Part shown: one piece after another, positions 13,695 through 15,989 of the stretch | How positions within the stretch are numbered: the first letter of the stretch is position 1 | Layout of the letters: each line of letters starts with the position of its first letter | Source of the DNA: Phascolarctobacterium sp. | GTDB lineage: Bacteria; Bacillota; Negativicutes; Acidaminococcales; Acidaminococcaceae | Assembly: GCA_016302525.1 (NCBI GenBank) | Contig: JAEDNJ010000016.1 | Location: forward strand, 1-15,989 | Direction of reading: 5' to 3' | Length of the DNA stretch: 15,989 bases | The notes under the pieces: model-generated | Seen by the model: only the letters and a program-made list of their open reading frames with translations | What the model was told of the DNA's origin: nothing | The model's database searches: none | Position numbers and translations under genes: made by a program

Positions 13695-14884
13695 GACGAA
13701 TCCCCTTCCAATAAGTTAACCCTCAGCAATTCCTCGACAGTAGTTTTGCCACCTTTAACCTTGTCTAAGCCATCCTCTCGCAAAAGGTGAAAATCCTTCT
13801 CCTTTAAATAGCCAAGGATTGTGCGCTTATCTGCGTGCTGTAGCAAAAGCCTTACAAGCTCGTCATCCATGACGAGCAGCTCGTGCACAGCAATGCGACC
13901 TTTGTAGCCTGTACCCTGACAATGGCTGCAGCCCTTACCATAGCTTACCCTGTTAGCAGAGCCAAGATAGTATTTTTCTAAGGCTGCAGCAGGCCTTTCG
14001 CTAGCGCAGTTGGGACAAATTCTCCTCACTAAGCGCTGTGCCAACACACCTCTTAGGCTGTTTATGAGTACAAAGGGCTCCACGCCTAAATCAATAAGGC
14101 GGTCTATAGCTCCCAGGGCACTATTAGTATGTAGGGTAGAAAAAACTAAATGCCCCGTCATGGCAGCCTGCACGGCAATCTCTGCACTGGGCAGGTCACG
14201 AATTTCTCCCAGCATAATTACATTGGGGTCCTGCCGCACTATTGCTCTAAGGCCGTCTGCAAAATCCAGACCAATTTTTCTATGCACTGCTACCTGATTT
14301 ATACCTGGCAGCTTATACTCTACTGGCTCTTCAATGCTGGTGATATTCTTATCCTCCGTATTAATTTCCTGAAGCGTTGCGTATAGTGTCGTAGATTTGC
14401 CGCTGCCTGTCGGGCCACAGGTCAAAAGTAAACCGTTCTCCATCCGAATAAGTCCTTCATAAAGCCTTTTGTTTGTCTCGCTAAAGCCAAGCCCCGACAA
14501 GCTAAAGAGGCTCTTATTTTTGTCCAAAATTCTTATAGCCAGCTTCTCACCCGTCATAGTAGGCAGAGAGGAAATACGAAAATCAATAGCTCTCCCTTGA
14601 AAGCCTGCCTCTAATCTACCATCCTGGGGCAGGCGTTTTTCTGCTATGTCCATTTCTCCCATCAGCTTAATGCGCGACAGGATTGCGTTATGCCTGGTCA
14701 GCGGCAAGCGACAGAGCTCCTGCAGCAAACCATCTACCCTAATTCTAATACGGCAATGGGTTTCTAACGGCTCAATATGAATATCGCTGGCAGACCTCTG
14801 CAGGGCACAGCTGAAAATTGCCTCAACCAGGCGTACAATGTTGCCATCCTGCTCAGGAACTGTTTGGTATAGACCAAAATCCAT
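13688..14884 (-). CDS. PilB/GspE-like assembly ATPase, N-terminally short
   Basis: This 398-residue hexameric ATPase would drive pilus or pseudopilus assembly. Visible features: SASDIHIEPLE (31-41), an N2-type domain with LPQDGR (85-90), Walker A GPTGSGKS (157-164), the Asp box EEPVEYKLPGINQ (185-197), Walker B VIMLGEIRD (222-230), His box TGHLVFSTLHT (243-253) and the tetracysteine zinc site C290, C293, C319, C322. That zinc site and the 'R..C' context favour PilB/GspE over PilT. Usual PilB/GspE proteins are about 500-570 residues; here the N1/MshEN domain is missing. I chose ATG at 14884 because AAAGGAGTG is 6-7 nt upstream; an in-frame GTG at 14905 overlaps that site and lies at the predicted transcription start. 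Whether it builds a type IV pilus or a type II secretion pseudopilus cannot be told from the sequence. Confidence 0.92.
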   Translation of the reverse strand: MDFGLYQTVPEQDGNIVRLVEAIFSCALQRSASDIHIEPLETHCRIRIRVDGLLQELCRLPLTRHNAILSRIKLMGEMDIAEKRLPQDGRLEAGFQGRAIDFRISSLPTMTGEKLAIRILDKNKSLFSLSGLGFSETNKRLYEGLIRMENGLLLTCGPTGSGKSTTLYATLQEINTEDKNITSIEEPVEYKLPGINQVAVHRKIGLDFADGLRAIVRQDPNVIMLGEIRDLPSAEIAVQAAMTGHLVFSTLHTNSALGAIDRLIDLGVEPFVLINSLRGVLAQRLVRRICPNCASERPAAALEKYYLGSANRVSYGKGCSHCQGTGYKGRIAVHELLVMDDELVRLLLQHADKRTILGYLKEKDFHLLREDGLDKVKGGKTTVEELLRVNLLEGDSSC

Positions 14885-14907
14885 GTTTTCACTCCTTTCT
14901 GTCACCT

Positions 14908-14935
14908 ATTTTAACATTTTTAGAATAATAGTCAA
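14908..14935 (-). promoter_or_regulatory. Promoter of the pilB-like/pilT operon
   Basis: Minus strand: TTGACT (14930-14935), 16 bp, TAAAAT (14908-14913) with TGT giving an extended -10. The start would be near 14901, so the short leader begins just before the AAAGGAGTG. Confidence 0.7.
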
Positions 14936-14977
14936 TAGGCTTTTTTCATATATCTTTAAAAGTTTTCAGAAAATATC

Positions 14978-15006
14978 TTGTATTATCTCTAATATTGCTA
15001 TATAAT
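14978..15006 (+). promoter_or_regulatory. Promoter of the secretin gene
   Basis: TTGTAT (14978-14983), 17-bp spacer, TATAAT (15001-15006). It diverges from the ATPase promoter about 40 bp away, and the leader is about 27 nt. Confidence 0.75.
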
Positions 15007-15039
15007 ATACTCACAGCTTATTGCAAAGGAGTTTTTTCT

Positions 15040-15989
15040 ATGTCTACGCAAATAAACAATTTTACCCACACCTTATTGGCAGCCTCGTTATTAATTTCTC
15101 TGGCAACACCAGCTAGAGCAGAGACACCGCAAAGCCTGCCAGTGCGTAATCCCTTTTTACCTTCTACTGCTCAAAGTCACACCTTACAGCCTGTTGCACT
15201 TAACAGAGCAGTATCAGCATCTCGTCCAGGCCGACATTTTGTCCATTATAAGCTAAGCTATATACCAGCAGCTGTCGCTAAAGAAACACTGCAACCGCTG
15301 TGCAGCATGGGTAAGCTCAGCACTGATGTGTTGAGCAACAATCTATTTTACTATGGTAGTATCGAGGAAGCGCAACAGCTAGCAAAGGCTTTAGCAGCGA
15401 TAGACCTGCCTAGCAAGCAAATCACCCTAGAGGCAAAGGTGATTTCCTTAAGCAACGAGAGCAGCAAAAATCTTGGTGTGAGCTGGGCCTGGGAGCCTAT
15501 TCCCCAATACGAAAGCGAAAGCAGTGCCTCCTCGGCTACCAGCGGCAATTTTAAATTCTTTCGTTCTAATAGCCTGCGTTTTGGGGCAACCCTAAACGCC
15601 CTCATAGCTAAGGGAAAGGCGAAAATTTTAGCTTCACCTCACATTATTACCCTACCGGGCAAGCAGGGACAAATCTTTATCGGCGACCATATCCCCTATC
15701 AGATAGAAAAGCACGATAGCAGCGGCAACTATTCCTCTACGGAATACATAGATGCAGGTATCAGCCTTAGATATACGCCTATTCTTGATGAGCAGGGAAA
15801 AATCATTACAGCCAGTGTCCAAACAGAGGTCAGCACGCCTACCCTTGTCGCAGAGCTCAAAAACTATAAGGTCACCTCACGTCGGCTAGATACCTCCGTC
15901 AGAATGTACAGCGGCGAAACCCTTGTAATTGGTGGCCTCATTACGGAAGAAGAGCAAAGAACCATACAAAAGCTTCCCTTCTTGGGTGA
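15040..15989 (+). CDS. Secretin (PilQ/GspD family), 3' end beyond right edge
   Basis: About 316 residues of an outer-membrane secretin are visible. A signal peptide ends at ARA (25-27). A linker and one N-domain of the NolW/secretin_N type follow (about 67-135, VHYKLSYIPAAVAKE, then a stretch ending AAIDLPSKQI), then the secretin core (PF00263): ITLEAKVISLSNESSKNLGVSW, the ILASPHIITLPGK segment (211-223), IFIGDHIPYQI (226-236) and MYSGETLVIGGLITEEEQ (298-315 region). The final codons LPFLG precede the family's 'dIPiLG' motif, so only the last part of the barrel is lacking. It forms the outer-membrane pore for a type IV pilus or type II secretion apparatus. AAAGGAG lies 8 nt before the ATG. 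It diverges from the two ATPase genes. It has fewer N-domains than most PilQ or GspD. Confidence 0.93.
   Translation, partial: MSTQINNFTHTLLAASLLISLATPARAETPQSLPVRNPFLPSTAQSHTLQPVALNRAVSASRPGRHFVHYKLSYIPAAVAKETLQPLCSMGKLSTDVLSNNLFYYGSIEEAQQLAKALAAIDLPSKQITLEAKVISLSNESSKNLGVSWAWEPIPQYESESSASSATSGNFKFFRSNSLRFGATLNALIAKGKAKILASPHIITLPGKQGQIFIGDHIPYQIEKHDSSGNYSSTEYIDAGISLRYTPILDEQGKIITASVQTEVSTPTLVAELKNYKVTSRRLDTSVRMYSGETLVIGGLITEEEQRTIQKLPFLG

Noticed and set aside
14885..14905. GTG start adding seven residues to the PilB/GspE-like ATPase
   Set aside because: The extra codons contain the Shine-Dalgarno sequence AAAGGAGTG for the downstream ATG and lie at the predicted transcription start.
15986..15989. 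TGA at the very end of the window as the secretin stop
   Set aside because: In frame the last bases read GGT GA, so TGA is out of frame; the protein continues past the edge, consistent with the family's LGdIPiLG motif.

Overview
The window looks like chromosomal DNA of a diderm Firmicute, most likely a member of the Negativicutes (an Acidaminococcaceae relative such as Phascolarctobacterium is a reasonable guess, not proven). The reasons are mixed. Strong AGGAGG-type ribosome binding sites and a SAM-I (S-box) riboswitch with an intrinsic terminator are typical of Firmicutes. A secretin, which needs an outer membrane, encoded next to type IV pilus/type II secretion ATPases points to a Firmicute with two membranes. 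I see no phage, insertion sequence, CRISPR array, tRNA or rRNA; most of the window reads as ordinary core chromosome.

Layout from left to right. (1) 1-2411, minus strand: a DNA-repair pair, exodeoxyribonuclease III then uvrB, with uvrB running off the left edge. (2) 2427-4131, minus strand: a three-gene operon of a YbgC/4HBT-type thioesterase, a CofE-like (F420-0:glutamate ligase family) protein and a membrane-anchored unknown protein, closed by an intrinsic terminator. (3) 4200-4852, plus strand: a lone YhcH/NanQ-family gene with a near-consensus promoter that contains a 15-bp palindrome and a terminator that probably works in both directions. (4) 4905-8343, minus strand: an RlmI-type rRNA methyltransferase, a secreted class 3 lipase with an extra C-terminal domain and, coupled by an ATGA overlap, a family 4 uracil-DNA glycosylase. 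(5) 8466-9590, plus strand: a SAM-I riboswitch and metQ alone, without metN or metI. (6) 9595-10212, minus strand: an unknown 149-residue protein whose leader contains a possible 30-codon ORF. (7) 10292-12636, plus strand: a large CPA2-type cation:proton antiporter with RCK_C-like domains. (8) 12639-14884, minus strand: two secretion/pilus ATPases (PilB/GspE-like and PilT-like), overlapping by 7 nt. (9) 14978-15989, plus strand: the start of a secretin gene, divergent from the ATPases and cut by the right edge.

The right end is the most distinctive part. A retraction-type ATPase, an assembly ATPase lacking its usual N-terminal domain and a secretin with a short N-terminal region form a divergent, compact type IV pilus or secretion locus. 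I did not find convincing evidence for a wholly new system. The best leads are the lipase fusion coupled to a DNA glycosylase, the thioesterase/CofE-like/membrane-protein operon, orphan metQ with a possible second control layer, and the trimmed pilus ATPase locus.
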